Made by a program: the position numbers and the translations under genes. Shown here in pieces: positions 46,133 to 56,222 of a stretch of DNA of 64,000 nucleotides. Each line of letters starts with the position of its first letter. Position 1 is the stretch's first letter. Source of the DNA: Sinorhizobium fredii USDA 257 (GTDB lineage: Bacteria > Pseudomonadota > Alphaproteobacteria > Rhizobiales > Rhizobiaceae); contig NC_018000.1 of the NCBI RefSeq assembly GCF_000265205.3, forward strand, positions 6,121,001-6,185,000. Direction: 5' to 3'. Under the pieces are notes generated by a model that saw only the letters and a program-made list of their open reading frames with translations, made no database searches and had not been told where the DNA came from.

Positions 46133-47433
46133 CCACCTTTTCACCCAGAGAGATCGTATCGGAGCTCGACCGCTTCATCATCGGCCAGAAGGACGCCAAA
46201 CGCGCCGTGGCCATCGCATTGCGCAACCGCTGGCGCCGCCAGCAGCTGAGCGACGAGCTGCGCGACGAGGTCATGCCGAAGAACATTCTGATGATCGGCC
46301 CAACCGGCGTCGGCAAGACGGAGATTTCCCGCCGCCTCGCCAAGCTCGCCGGCGCTCCCTTCGTCAAGGTGGAAGCCACCAAGTTCACCGAGGTCGGCTA
46401 TGTCGGCCGCGACGTCGAGCAGATCGTCCGCGACCTCGTCGAGGTCGGCATCACGCTGGTGCGCGAGAAGAAGCGCGCCGACGTCAAGGCCAAGGCCCAC
46501 CAGAATGCCGAAGAGCGCGTACTCGACGCGCTGGTCGGCACGACGGCGTCGCCGGCGACACGCGATTCCTTCCGCAAGAAGCTGAGGGCCAACGAGCTCG
46601 ACGACAAGGAGATCGAGGTCGATATCGCCGAAATCGGCGCGCCCGGCGGCTTCGAGATCCCGGGCATGCCGGGTGCCAATATCGGCGTCCTGAACCTGTC
46701 GGAAATGTTCGGCAAGGCGCTGGGCGGCAGGACCAAAAAGGTCAAGACGACGGTCAAGGATTCCTACGAGCTCCTGGTCAACGACGAATCCGACAAGCTG
46801 CTCGACAATGAGCAGATCCAGCGCGAGGCGATGGCGGCGGCGGAAAACGACGGCATCGTCTTCCTCGACGAGATCGACAAGATCGCCGCCCGCGACGGCG
46901 GCATGGGCGCCGGCGTTTCGCGCGAAGGCGTCCAGCGCGACCTGCTGCCGCTCGTGGAAGGAACGACGGTGGCGACGAAATACGGGCCGGTGAAGACGGA
47001 TCACATCCTCTTCATCGCCTCCGGCGCTTTCCACGTGTCGAAGCCGTCCGATCTGCTGCCCGAGCTGCAGGGGCGCCTGCCGATCCGGGTCGAGCTGCGC
47101 GCCCTGACCAAGGAGGATTTCCGCCGCATCCTGACTGAGACCGAGGCGAGCCTCATTCGCCAGTACAAGGCACTCCTGGAGACGGAGGGCGTGGCGCTCG
47201 ACTTCACCGAGGATGCGATCGACGCGCTCGCGGAGGTCGCCGTGCAGCTCAACGCCAATGTCGAGAACATCGGCGCCCGACGCCTGCAGACGGTGATGGA
47301 ACGCGTCCTCGACGAGATCTCCTTCAACGCGCCCGATCGCGGCGGCGATACGCTGATGATCGACGCGGACTATGTCCAGAAGCATGTCGGCGATCTTGCC
47401 GCCAATACCGACCTGTCGCGCTACATTCTGTGA
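46129..47433 (+). CDS. hslU: ATP-dependent protease ATPase subunit HslU
   Basis: A 434-residue AAA+ unfoldase that feeds proteins to HslV. Walker A is [19 protein letters not shown], Walker [15 protein letters not shown], and the pore loop [12 protein letters not shown] is present; the C terminus ends DLSRYIL, the tail that inserts into HslV. A strong terminator follows at 47482-47516. Confidence 0.98.
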   Translation: MTTFSPREIVSELDRFIIGQKDAKRAVAIALRNRWRRQQLSDELRDEVMPKNILMIGPTGVGKTEISRRLAKLAGAPFVKVEATKFTEVGYVGRDVEQIVRDLVEVGITLVREKKRADVKAKAHQNAEERVLDALVGTTASPATRDSFRKKLRANELDDKEIEVDIAEIGAPGGFEIPGMPGANIGVLNLSEMFGKALGGRTKKVKTTVKDSYELLVNDESDKLLDNEQIQREAMAAAENDGIVFLDEIDKIAARDGGMGAGVSREGVQRDLLPLVEGTTVATKYGPVKTDHILFIASGAFHVSKPSDLLPELQGRLPIRVELRALTKEDFRRILTETEASLIRQYKALLETEGVALDFTEDAIDALAEVAVQLNANVENIGARRLQTVMERVLDEISFNAPDRGGDTLMIDADYVQKHVGDLAANTDLSRYIL

Positions 47434-47481
47434 CGCCGGCGCTGCACTCGCCCGCAAAATAGCGCTGGTCACCGCATCGTG

Positions 47482-47516
47482 GGGCGCCTGTCACTCGACA
47501 GGCGCCCATATATTTT
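47482..47516 (+). terminator. Terminator after hslU
   Basis: GGGCGCCTGTC at 47482-47492 pairs exactly with GACAGGCGCCC at 47497-47507, followed by ATATATTTT. It lies about 50 bp after the hslU stop. Confidence 0.82.
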
Positions 47517-47625
47517 CTAGAGCGAACGCTGATCGGTCGAAAACGGGGCATTATTCCGACATGATTGTGCCCTAGGTGGCCGCGCCCGGACGAATCGGGG
47601 CCCCAGCTTCACAGGAAAATTGAAC

Positions 47626-48576
47626 GTGCGCCTTACCGCCTGCCTGCTTCTTCTCGCCACGCTTTGCTTCTCCGCGGCGCAACCGGCCGCGGCCGAGATT
47701 CGCGTGGTCCCGGAAGGCAACCGGCACGTCGAGCAGCCGCGCGTTCCCGGCGCTTCCCTTCGCCGCACCAAGGCTGGCCGGACCTCCTTCGACGCGAAAT
47801 ACGAGAAGGTGCGCGATTTGCTCGCCAGCGACCGCAATCTCGTCGCGAAGATCAAGTCGATCGCCGCCGCCTACGGTATCGCGCCGATCCACATGATCGG
47901 CGCCATCGTCGGCGAGCACACCTACAATGTCGACGCCTATGACCGCCTGCAGGCCTACTACGTCAAGGCGGCCGCCTATGCCGGCAACAGCTTCCACTTC
48001 GGTTACGACGGCGAATCCGTCGATGAATTCGTCAAGCGTCCGCAATTCGCCGACTGCGCCGGCGAAAAGTCCTCTTACGCGCTGTGGAGCTGCCGCGAGC
48101 GGATCTGGGACAGGGAGTTCCGCGGCCGGTCCGTCGGCGGACAAACTTTCCCGAACAACCGCTTCAGCGCCGTCTTCTTCCAGCCTTTCTTCGCCGGCCA
48201 GACCTTCGGCCTCGGCCAGATCAATCCGCTCACCGCCTTGATGCTGACGGACATGGTATCGCGCGTGTCCGGCTATGATCGTCTCGGCGAGAATAATGCC
48301 GGCGCCGTCTACGAGGCGATCATGGATCCGGATGTCTCGCTCGCCTATATGGCCGCCTCGATCCGGCATTCGATCGATGCCTACCGGTCGGTCGCCGGCA
48401 TGGACATTTCCCACAACCCTGGCCTGACTGCGACGCTCTACAATGTCGGCAGCCCGGACGAGCGCGCCGCTGCACTTGCGGCGAAGAATGCGGGCGGCGA
48501 GGTCCACTGGCCGGAAGAAAACTATTATGGCTGGCTGGTCAACGACAAGCTCACCGAGCTCGAGACCTTGCTTTAG
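47626..48576 (+). CDS. Secreted DUF1402 family protein
   Basis: A 316-residue protein. GTG 47626 is preferred to TTG 47620 because AGGAAA lies at the right distance. A signal peptide (LTACLLLLATLCFSAAQPAAA) is followed by EIRVVPEGNRH, so it is exported to the periplasm. The conserved middle IHMIGAIVGEHTYNVDAYD, TFGLGQINPLTALML and LTATLYNVG recall lytic-transglycosylase-like folds, and DUF1402 is a rhizobial family of this kind. A wall-related role is possible but not shown. Confidence 0.82.
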   Translation: MRLTACLLLLATLCFSAAQPAAAEIRVVPEGNRHVEQPRVPGASLRRTKAGRTSFDAKYEKVRDLLASDRNLVAKIKSIAAAYGIAPIHMIGAIVGEHTYNVDAYDRLQAYYVKAAAYAGNSFHFGYDGESVDEFVKRPQFADCAGEKSSYALWSCRERIWDREFRGRSVGGQTFPNNRFSAVFFQPFFAGQTFGLGQINPLTALMLTDMVSRVSGYDRLGENNAGAVYEAIMDPDVSLAYMAASIRHSIDAYRSVAGMDISHNPGLTATLYNVGSPDERAAALAAKNAGGEVHWPEENYYGWLVNDKLTELETLL

Positions 48577-48688
48577 GCGGCGGCAGAGCGTCGGACCCCA
48601 TCCGTATCTCGATCGCGCTTCACGTGAATCATCTTCTTGATTGCGCCGTAAAAAACTGAAACGGTAGGCGGTCAGGAAAGGCATCGAC

Positions 48689-50089
48689 ATGGACACGCGA
48701 CCGGAGCCCTTCGAGCCGCCCGCGCCCGTCCCGCGCACCCACATTCCTTCGCGGCTCGAGATCATCCGCACGGTGCTGCGCAATCCGCTCGAACTGTGGG
48801 GCGAGCCCTCCTATACGCTTCCCTGGATCGAGACGAAGTTCATTAACCAGCGGACATTGATCGTCAACGATCCGGGACTCATCCGTTACATTCTCGTCGA
48901 GAATGCCGCCAATTACGAAATGTCGAATGTCCGGCGGCTGATCCTCCGCCCCATCCTGCGCGACGGCCTTTTGACGGCGGAAGGCGAGGTCTGGAAGCGA
49001 TCGCGCAAGGCGATGGCCCCGGTCTTCACGCCCCGCCACGCGAAAGGCTTCGCCGGTCAGATGCTGAGCGTCTCGGAGCATTTCGTCCAGCGCTACGAAC
49101 GTGCCGCTTCCGAGCCCTTCGTCTCCAATGTCGCCGTCGACATGACCGAGCTTACCTTCGAGATCCTCGCCGAAACGCTCTTCTCCGGGGAGATCGCCGT
49201 CGCAAAGGAAGGCTTTGCCGCCAATGTCGAGGAACTGCTGCACCGGATGGGCCGTGTCGATCCGATGGATCTTCTCGTGGCGCCGCCGTGGGTGCCGCGT
49301 CTCACCCGTATTGGGGGTCGAAAGGTGCTCGAACGCTTTCGCGGCGTCGTGTCGGAGACGATGGCGCAGCGCCGGCAGCGCATGGCGGAGGGGCCGGACA
49401 AGGTTCCGAACGATTTCCTGACGCTGCTCCTGCAGCTCGAGAGACCGGAGGGACTTTCGACCTCCGAGATCGAGGACAATATCCTGACCTTCATCGGCGC
49501 CGGTCACGAAACGACGGCCCGGGCGCTCGCCTGGACGCTCTATTGCATCGCCAATACGCCGGCCTATCGCCAGACGATGGAGCGCGAGATCGATTCAGCG
49601 CTGGCAAGCGGCGCCGAACCGGTCGAGTGGCTCGAACGGATGCCGCATGTGCTCGCCGCCTTCGAAGAGGCGCTGCGGCTCTACCCGCCGGCGCCTTCGA
49701 TCAATCGCGCCGCGATCGAGGAGGACGCGTGGACGTCACCGGAAGGCGAGGTTGTCCCGATCCGCAAGGGCATATCAGTGCTGATCATGCCGTGGACGCT
49801 GCATCGTCACGCGCTCTATTGGCAGAAGCCGCGCGCCTTCATGCCCGAGCGCTTCCTTCCCGAAAACCGCGACAAGATCAACCGCTTCCAGTATCTCCCC
49901 TTCGGCGCCGGCCCGCGCATCTGCATCGGCGCGACCTTTGCGCTGCAGGAAGCAGTGATCGCTCTTGCCGTCTTGATGCACCGCTTCCGCTTCGACCTGA
50001 CCGAAGCGACGCATCCCTGGCCCGTGCAGAGGCTGACGACCCAGCCGAGGGGCGGGTTGCCGATGATGGTATCGGTGCGGTCGGGGTAG
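48689..50089 (+). CDS. Cytochrome P450
   Basis: A 466-residue P450. The haem cysteine is C412 in FGAGPRICIGATFALQE, the I-helix oxygen site is GAGHETTARALAW, and the K-helix ExxR is EEALRLYPPAP. No membrane anchor is seen, so it is a soluble bacterial type needing a ferredoxin or similar partner; none is nearby. The sequence resembles the CYP family with eukaryote-like fatty-acid hydroxylases, but the substrate is unknown. Confidence 0.93.
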   Translation: MDTRPEPFEPPAPVPRTHIPSRLEIIRTVLRNPLELWGEPSYTLPWIETKFINQRTLIVNDPGLIRYILVENAANYEMSNVRRLILRPILRDGLLTAEGEVWKRSRKAMAPVFTPRHAKGFAGQMLSVSEHFVQRYERAASEPFVSNVAVDMTELTFEILAETLFSGEIAVAKEGFAANVEELLHRMGRVDPMDLLVAPPWVPRLTRIGGRKVLERFRGVVSETMAQRRQRMAEGPDKVPNDFLTLLLQLERPEGLSTSEIEDNILTFIGAGHETTARALAWTLYCIANTPAYRQTMEREIDSALASGAEPVEWLERMPHVLAAFEEALRLYPPAPSINRAAIEEDAWTSPEGEVVPIRKGISVLIMPWTLHRHALYWQKPRAFMPERFLPENRDKINRFQYLPFGAGPRICIGATFALQEAVIALAVLMHRFRFDLTEATHPWPVQRLTTQPRGGLPMMVSVRSG

Positions 50090-50108
50090 CATATCCGGCT
50101 GGTCGGGT

Positions 50109-50284
50109 GGCATCCCCTCTGCCCCGCCGGGCATCTCCCCCACAAGGGGGGAGAACGGCAAGCCGCGGGCTCTCCGCCTTCTATCCCCGACAAACTCACC
50201 TCGTAGCAGGAGGGAGGAATGGCGCCTGGCGGTGCCTCTTTGATCTCCCCCCTTGTGGGGAGATGCCCGGCAGGGCAGTGGGGG
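50109..50284. repeat. RIME-type mosaic element between P450 and hydantoinase genes
   Basis: The 319-bp gap holds a left copy (50109-50153, ...GCCGGGCATCTCCCCCAC...) and a right copy (about 50244-50284, ...GTGGGGAGATGCCCGGC...) in inverted orientation, each itself palindromic (TCTCCCCC/GGGGGGAGA). This is the clearest RIME-like element in the window. The 120 bp after it, up to the next gene, shows no other feature. Confidence 0.78.
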
Positions 50285-50408
50285 TAAGCCTATCAGACTT
50301 TTGAACGTCGCTGTCACGCGATGGATTTTCGCGAAAGTATGCCCTATCACCGGACGATCCTGACCCCTGGCTTCCTCCCGATCCTAGAATAATGGACTTG
50401 AGCAGAAA

Positions 50409-52412
50409 TTGACCTCGCATCTTCTTCTCGGCATCGATACTGGCGGCACCTATACGGACGCCGTTCTTTTCAGTGAAGCGGCGGGTGTCGTCGCCAAGGC
50501 CAAGGCGCTGACGACGCGGCACGATCTTGCCGAAGGCATTTCCGGAGCGGTGGAAGCCGTCCTGAAAAAGGCGCAGGTTCCGGCATCGGCAATCAGCCTC
50601 GTTTCGCTCTCGACGACGCTCGCCACCAATGCGCTCGTCGAAGGCCAGGGCGGCCGCGCCGGGTTGGTGATGATCGGTTTCGGGCCTGAGGATCTGAAGC
50701 GCGACGGCCTCCAGGAGGCGCTGGGGTCGGATCCGGTGATTTTCCTTCCGGGCGGCCATAACGTCCATGGCGGCGAGGCGCCGCTCGACATGAGCGCGCT
50801 CGACGAAGCACTGCCGACGCTTGCCACCGAAGTGTCGTCCTTCGCCATCGCCGGCTACTTCGCCGTGCGCAATCCGGATCACGAGAAACGGGTGCGCGAG
50901 CGCATCCGCGAAGTCTCGCATCTGCCGGTCACCTGCAGCCACGAACTGTCCTCCAAGCTCGGCGGTCCGCGCCGCGCGCTGACGACGCTCCTCAATGCCC
51001 GGCTGGTTTCGATGATCGACCGGCTGGTCGGCTCCTGCGAAGATTTCCTGAAGGAACGTGGCATCGACGTGCCGATGATGGTGGTGCGCGGCGACGGCGC
51101 GCTGATCTCTGCCGCGGAGGCAAGGCTGCGGCCGATCGAGACGATCCTCTCCGGGCCGGCCGCGAGCCTGGTCGGGGCGCGCTATCTGACCGGGCTCGAA
51201 AACGCCGTCGTCTCCGATATCGGCGGCACGACGACGGATGTCGCCGTGCTCGATGCCGGCCGCCCGCGGCTCGACTCGGATGGGGCCGTCGTCGGCGGCT
51301 TCCGCACCATGGTCGAGGCGGTCGCCATGCGCACCTACGGCCTTGGCGGCGATTCGGAGGTGAAGATCAACGATCGCGGCCTCAAAGCGAAGATCGATCT
51401 CGGCCCGCGCCGTTTCCTACCCTTGAGCCTTGCAGCGGCGCTCCATGACGATGCGGTGCTGTCGGTGCTCGACAAGCAGCTGCGGGCGACCCATGCCGGC
51501 CGCCACGACGGCCGTCTTGCCGTGCGCACCGGCCTGCCCGACCATCTGGCGAGCGGCCTTCAGCCGCAGGAGCAGGCCCTATACGACAGGATCGGTCCGG
51601 TGCCGTTGGCGCTCGCCGACCTTATCGTCAGCACGCCGCAGAAGGCGACGCTCGACCGGCTTGTCGCCCGCGGACTGGTGCATATCTGCGGCCTGACGCC
51701 GTCCGACGCGATGCATGTGCTCGGCAGGCAGTCGCAGTGGAATACCGACGCCGCGCTGCTCGGCCTGAAGATCGCTGCCCGGACCAAGGACGGCTCCGGC
51801 CAGCCGATCGCCGCCTCTGCCGAGATGCTGGCGAAAACGATCGTCGACCGGCTGGCGCGGCAATCCTCGGAGGTGATTCTCCAGGCCTGCCTTAACGAGG
51901 ATGGTGCCGGCGCGATCGACCCGGCCTCCTCCCTCGCCGTCGATCGCGCGCTGAAGCGCGAGCCCGGCATCGTCCGCTTTTCGCTCGGCCTCGACCGGCC
52001 GCTCGTTGGCCTTGGGGCCTCGGCGCCGGTATATTATCCGGCGATCGCCGGGATGCTGGCGACTGAAGCGGCAATCCCGGCGGAAGCCGACGTCGCGAAT
52101 GCCGTCGGCGCCGTCGTCGGCCAGGTGCGCGCCACCGTCACCGTCTTCGTGACGGCACCCGAGGAAGGCATCTTCATCGTCAACGGCGCGGGCGCGAGCG
52201 AGCGCTTCATCGACCAGGAGGAGGCCTTCGGTGTCGCCCGCCGCCGCGCCGAGACCATGGCGCTGGAGACGGCGCGTGCCAACGGCGCGGAGGAACCCGC
52301 CGCGACCGCTTGGGAGGAGATCGACGCTCCGGAGGTCGAGGGCGGCCGCAAGCTCATCGAGGCGCGTTTCATCGCGTCGGCGAGCGGCAGACCGCGGATC
52401 GCCCATCACTGA
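50409..52412 (+). CDS. Hydantoinase/oxoprolinase family protein (HyuA type)
   Basis: A 667-residue ATP-dependent amidohydrolase-like protein, starting at TTG 50409 (reading TSHLLLGIDTGGTYTDAVLF after the first residue); no better start was seen. The actin-fold nucleotide sites IDTGGTYTDAV and SDIGGTTTDVAVLDAG are intact, with LSTTLATNALVEG between. Members hydrolyse 5-oxoproline or hydantoins, usually with a HyuB partner; there is none here. It lies upstream of glcB. The substrate is unknown. Confidence 0.85.
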   Translation: MTSHLLLGIDTGGTYTDAVLFSEAAGVVAKAKALTTRHDLAEGISGAVEAVLKKAQVPASAISLVSLSTTLATNALVEGQGGRAGLVMIGFGPEDLKRDGLQEALGSDPVIFLPGGHNVHGGEAPLDMSALDEALPTLATEVSSFAIAGYFAVRNPDHEKRVRERIREVSHLPVTCSHELSSKLGGPRRALTTLLNARLVSMIDRLVGSCEDFLKERGIDVPMMVVRGDGALISAAEARLRPIETILSGPAASLVGARYLTGLENAVVSDIGGTTTDVAVLDAGRPRLDSDGAVVGGFRTMVEAVAMRTYGLGGDSEVKINDRGLKAKIDLGPRRFLPLSLAAALHDDAVLSVLDKQLRATHAGRHDGRLAVRTGLPDHLASGLQPQEQALYDRIGPVPLALADLIVSTPQKATLDRLVARGLVHICGLTPSDAMHVLGRQSQWNTDAALLGLKIAARTKDGSGQPIAASAEMLAKTIVDRLARQSSEVILQACLNEDGAGAIDPASSLAVDRALKREPGIVRFSLGLDRPLVGLGASAPVYYPAIAGMLATEAAIPAEADVANAVGAVVGQVRATVTVFVTAPEEGIFIVNGAGASERFIDQEEAFGVARRRAETMALETARANGAEEPAATAWEEIDAPEVEGGRKLIEARFIASASGRPRIAHH

Positions 52413-52586
52413 TCTTTTCCAATTTGGAAATAATTCTTCGCATCCTTGCGGAATTGACAGGCAACGGGTTGATGGGAGACTGTCCGCGCGCGTGAGCGGG
52501 ATGAGGAAAGGCGGAAAGCGCTTTTCCGCGTGCATCCTGCTCCTATTTATTGGAATCTGGCATAGAGACATTTCAGGAGCTGCCGA

Positions 52587-54758
52587 ATGGACCGCGTTGA
52601 GAACAATGATCTGAAGATCGATGCGGGCCTTCACCGCTTCCTGGTCGACGAGGCGATGCCGGGCACCGGCGTCGATCCCGACCATTTCTTTTCCGCCCTC
52701 GCGGAACTCGTCCATGATCTCGCGCCGAAGAACCGAACGCTTCTCGCCAAGCGCGACGAACTCCAGGCAAAGCTCGATGCCTGGTACCGCGAACATGGTG
52801 CTCCGGTCGACCTCGATGCCTATCAGGCTTTCCTGAGAGAGATCGGCTATCTCCTGCCGGAGGGGCCGGATTTCTCGGTGTCGACCGCCAATGTCGATGC
52901 CGAAATCGCCACCATTGCGGGGCCGCAACTCGTCGTTCCGGTGATGAATGCCCGCTATGCGCTGAACGCCGCCAATGCGCGCTGGGGTTCGCTCTATGAC
53001 GCGCTCTACGGGACCGACGCTATTCCCGATGCGGACGGGGCCGAGCGCGGCAGAAGCTATAATCCGGCGCGCGGTGCCAAGGTCATTGCCTGGGCACGGG
53101 ATTTTCTCGACGCGAGCGTTCCGCTTGCCACGGGCCGCTGGAGCGAGGTCGCTGCGCTTGCGATCGACGGGCCTGCTCTTTCGCTGAGCTTGACGAACGG
53201 CGCCACGATGTCGCTTCGGAATCCGGCTCAGTTCGCCGGCTATTCCGGGTCCGCGGCGACGCCTTCCGAGATCGTCCTCACCCAGAACAATCTTCACATC
53301 GTCATCGTCCTCGATGCAACGACGCCGATCGGCAAGGCTGACCAGGCCGGCATTTCCGACGTCATCCTCGAATCGGCGATCACGACGATCATGGACTGCG
53401 AGGACTCCATTGCCGCGGTCGATGCCGAGGACAAGGTCGTTGTCTATCGAAACTGGCTCGGGCTGATGAAAGGCGACCTCGAGGAAGAGGTCGCCAAGGG
53501 CGGCAGGACGTTCACGCGCAAGCTCAATGCTGACCGCGTTTTCACCAGGTCCGATGGTTCGGCGCTGACGTTGCCCGGTCGTTCGCTGATGCTGGTGCGC
53601 AATGTCGGGCATTTGATGACCAATCCGGCGATCCTCGACCGTGACGGCCGCGAGGTGCCCGAAGGCATCATGGACGCCATGGTGACGGCGCTGATCGCTC
53701 TGCACGATATCGGCCCGAGCGGAAGGCGGGCAAACTCGCGCAGCGGCTCGATGTATGTAGTCAAGCCGAAGATGCACGGCCCGGAGGAAGTGGCCTTCGC
53801 CTGCGAGATTTTCGCTCGCGTCGAGGCGGCGCTCGGGCTTCCGGCCAATGCCATCAAGATGGGCATCATGGACGAGGAACGGCGCACCACCGTCAATCTC
53901 AAGGAATGCATCCGCGCCGCCCGCGAGCGGGTCGTCTTCATCAATACCGGCTTCCTCGACCGTACCGGCGACGAGATCCATACCTCGATGGAAGCCGGCC
54001 CGATGATCCGCAAGGGCGACATGAAGCAGGCGGCCTGGATCGGTGCCTACGAAAATTGGAATGTCGATATCGGCCTCGAGTGCGGCCTTTCCGGCCACGC
54101 CCAGATCGGCAAGGGCATGTGGGCGATGCCGGACCTGATGGCCGCCATGCTGGAGCAGAAGATCGCCCATCCGAAGGCCGGCGCCAATACTGCCTGGGTT
54201 CCCTCGCCAACGGCGGCGACGTTGCACGCCACGCATTATCACCGGATCAACGTTGCCGAGGTACAGGCGGACTTCAAGAGCCGGCCGCGTGCCAAGCTCG
54301 CCGATATTCTCTCGGTACCGGTGGCGGCGCGGCCGAACTGGACAGAAGAGGAGATCCAGCGCGAACTCGACAACAACGCCCAGGGCATTCTCGGCTATGT
54401 CGTGCGCTGGGTCGACCAGGGCGTCGGCTGCTCGAAGGTGCTCGACATCAACAATGTCGGTCTGATGGAAGACCGCGCGACGCTGCGCATCTCGGCGCAG
54501 CACATGGCCAACTGGCTGCACCATGGCATCGTCAGCGAGGCGCAGATCGTCGAGACGATGAAGCGGATGGCGGCCGTCGTCGACCAGCAGAATGCAGGCG
54601 ATCCGCACTATGCGCCCATGGCCGGCCATTTCGACGAATCGATCGCCTTCCGGGCAGCGCTCGAACTGGTGCTCAATGGCCGCGAGCAGCCGAACGGCTA
54701 TACCGAACCAGTGCTGCACCGCCGCCGCCTGGAGCTCAAGGCGAAACTGACCGCTTGA
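52587..54758 (+). CDS. glcB: Malate synthase G
   Basis: A 723-residue single-chain malate synthase that condenses glyoxylate and acetyl-CoA in the glyoxylate bypass or glycolate use. Characteristic blocks include [16 protein letters not shown] for metal and glyoxylate binding, [21 protein letters not shown], and the C-terminal [16 protein letters not shown]. The start is ATG 52587 behind CAGGAGCTGCCGA. Isocitrate lyase is not in the window. A strong bidirectional terminator follows. Confidence 0.97.
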   Translation: MDRVENNDLKIDAGLHRFLVDEAMPGTGVDPDHFFSALAELVHDLAPKNRTLLAKRDELQAKLDAWYREHGAPVDLDAYQAFLREIGYLLPEGPDFSVSTANVDAEIATIAGPQLVVPVMNARYALNAANARWGSLYDALYGTDAIPDADGAERGRSYNPARGAKVIAWARDFLDASVPLATGRWSEVAALAIDGPALSLSLTNGATMSLRNPAQFAGYSGSAATPSEIVLTQNNLHIVIVLDATTPIGKADQAGISDVILESAITTIMDCEDSIAAVDAEDKVVVYRNWLGLMKGDLEEEVAKGGRTFTRKLNADRVFTRSDGSALTLPGRSLMLVRNVGHLMTNPAILDRDGREVPEGIMDAMVTALIALHDIGPSGRRANSRSGSMYVVKPKMHGPEEVAFACEIFARVEAALGLPANAIKMGIMDEERRTTVNLKECIRAARERVVFINTGFLDRTGDEIHTSMEAGPMIRKGDMKQAAWIGAYENWNVDIGLECGLSGHAQIGKGMWAMPDLMAAMLEQKIAHPKAGANTAWVPSPTAATLHATHYHRINVAEVQADFKSRPRAKLADILSVPVAARPNWTEEEIQRELDNNAQGILGYVVRWVDQGVGCSKVLDINNVGLMEDRATLRISAQHMANWLHHGIVSEAQIVETMKRMAAVVDQQNAGDPHYAPMAGHFDESIAFRAALELVLNGREQPNGYTEPVLHRRRLELKAKLTA

Positions 54759-54773
54759 GCGATGATACTCTAA

Positions 54774-54814
54774 AAACGAAAGGGCCGCCGGCATCACCGG
54801 CGGCCCTTTCGTTT
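54774..54814. terminator. Bidirectional terminator between glcB and L,D-transpeptidase gene
   Basis: An 18-bp perfect stem, AAACGAAAGGGCCGCCGG at 54774-54791 with its complement at 54797-54814, surrounds a five-base loop. A and T runs at the ends serve both convergent genes. Confidence 0.92.
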
Positions 54815-54830
54815 AGGCCCGTCTCTCAGC

Positions 54831-55505
54831 TTACTGCTGGACGACGACGCGTGCGTTTCGACCCGGCCGAACCCGCGAATAAAGGTCGATGATATCCTGG
54901 TTCATCAGGCGGATGCAGCCGGACGAGGCGGCGGTGCCGATCGAAGACCATTCCGGCGTGCCGTGCAGGCGGAAGAGCGTGTCCCGGCCCTCCTCGTTGA
55001 AGAGATAGAGCGCGCGTGCGCCGAGCGGATTGCTGATGCCGGGGCCCATGCCCGCTTCGACATATTTGGCGACTTCAGGCTTGCGCTCGGCCATCTCCTT
55101 CGGCGGGTGCCAGGTCGGCCATTCCTGCTTCCAGGCGACATAGGCCTCGCCTTCCCAGGCAAATCCGGCCTTGCCGACGCCGATGCCGTAACGCACCGCC
55201 TTGCCGCCTGGCAGCACGTAATAGAGGAAGCGATTCGGCGTGTTGACGACGATGGTGCCCGGCCGTTCCCTGGTGGCATAATCGACGATCTGGCGGTGGA
55301 AACGCGGGTCCAGGCGCTTGATCGGAATCGCGGGCAACGGATAGCCGTGGTCCTCGACGGCGCCATAATTGCTTGTAAAGATCTGATTCGTCGCGACTTT
55401 CTGGCCCTCGGGAGCAGAGCCTGCGGTGGACGTCGTTTGCGAGCAGCCGGCGATGAAGACAGTCGCCGCCAGACTGCACAAAAGGAGAGCGTTGCGGAAG
55501 CGCAT
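54831..55505 (-). CDS. Lipoprotein L,D-transpeptidase (YkuD family)
   Basis: A 224-residue protein with a lipoprotein signal peptide: the lipobox FIAGC puts the lipidated cysteine at residue 21. The catalytic domain has the YkuD pattern RLHGTPEWSSIGTAASSGCIRLMNQD, with the histidine and active cysteine in place. Such enzymes form 3-3 cross-links in peptidoglycan or attach proteins to it. PNRFLYYVLPGGKAVRYGIGVGK is the usual domain start. It is a single-gene unit. Confidence 0.93.
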   Translation of the reverse strand: MRFRNALLLCSLAATVFIAGCSQTTSTAGSAPEGQKVATNQIFTSNYGAVEDHGYPLPAIPIKRLDPRFHRQIVDYATRERPGTIVVNTPNRFLYYVLPGGKAVRYGIGVGKAGFAWEGEAYVAWKQEWPTWHPPKEMAERKPEVAKYVEAGMGPGISNPLGARALYLFNEEGRDTLFRLHGTPEWSSIGTAASSGCIRLMNQDIIDLYSRVRPGRNARVVVQQ

Positions 55506-55679
55506 GGGGGTCTCGTAAAAGGGAATCAGGAAACGCGGAAGCGTGCCCGGCCGTCAGCTTATTTGCGATTGCAGTGCACTGCGCAAGGGATTGGGCCGCC
55601 GCAATTCGGCCGAAATGTGCAAATTCCGTGACGATGGTTTTTTTGCAACAAGGGCTGTGACGGGAGCCGGAGTGGGACG

Positions 55680-56222
55680 ATGACGATCCTATCGATCCAT
55701 GGCGACAATCCGCTCGCCGACGGGCGCCAGTCGGAGCGGGCACTGAAGGTGCGCCGCGGCGTGCAGCGATTGTTCATGGAATTGCGCCACGCGGTGCTGC
55801 CGGAGCTGACGCTCGCCAGCGGCCGTCGCGCCGACCTGATCTCGATTTCTCCGAAGGGGGAGATCTGGATCGTCGAAATCAAGACGTCGATCGAGGACTT
55901 TCGGGTCGACCGCAAGTGGCCGGACTACCGCCTCCATTGCGACCGCCTGTTCTTCGCCACCCATGCGCAGGTGCCGCTCGATATCTTCCCGGAGGAATGC
56001 GGACTGCTCATCTCCGACGGCTATGAAGCCCATATGCTGCGCGAGGCGTCGGAGCATCGCCTGGCGGCGGCGACGCGCAAATCGGTAACGCAGGCCTTTG
56101 CCCGCACAGCGGCGCAGCGACTGATGCTCGCCGAGTGGGCGGCCGAGCGCAATGGCGAACTCGGCCAGTCGATCCGCGATATCGTCGGCGGGTCGCGCGA
56201 TGCGGCGACCGAGGCGGAGTGA
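55680..56222 (+). CDS. mmcB: MmcB family DNA repair protein
   Basis: A 180-residue protein with a restriction-endonuclease-like core: LASGRRADLISISPKGEIWIVEIKTSIEDFRVDRKW has the D...ExK catalytic pattern. MmcB is a LexA- and CtrA-linked damage-inducible gene of alphaproteobacteria, thought to act in DNA repair. The start at ATG 55680 opens MTILSIHGDNPLADGRQS. Its stop abuts the actR stop on the other strand with no spacer. Confidence 0.88.
   Translation: MTILSIHGDNPLADGRQSERALKVRRGVQRLFMELRHAVLPELTLASGRRADLISISPKGEIWIVEIKTSIEDFRVDRKWPDYRLHCDRLFFATHAQVPLDIFPEECGLLISDGYEAHMLREASEHRLAAATRKSVTQAFARTAAQRLMLAEWAAERNGELGQSIRDIVGGSRDAATEAE

Noticed and set aside
51579..54797. A 1072-residue open frame on the minus strand opposite the hydantoinase gene and glcB
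   Set aside because: Antisense shadow of two strong genes; Arg/Asp/His-rich with no recognisable domain.
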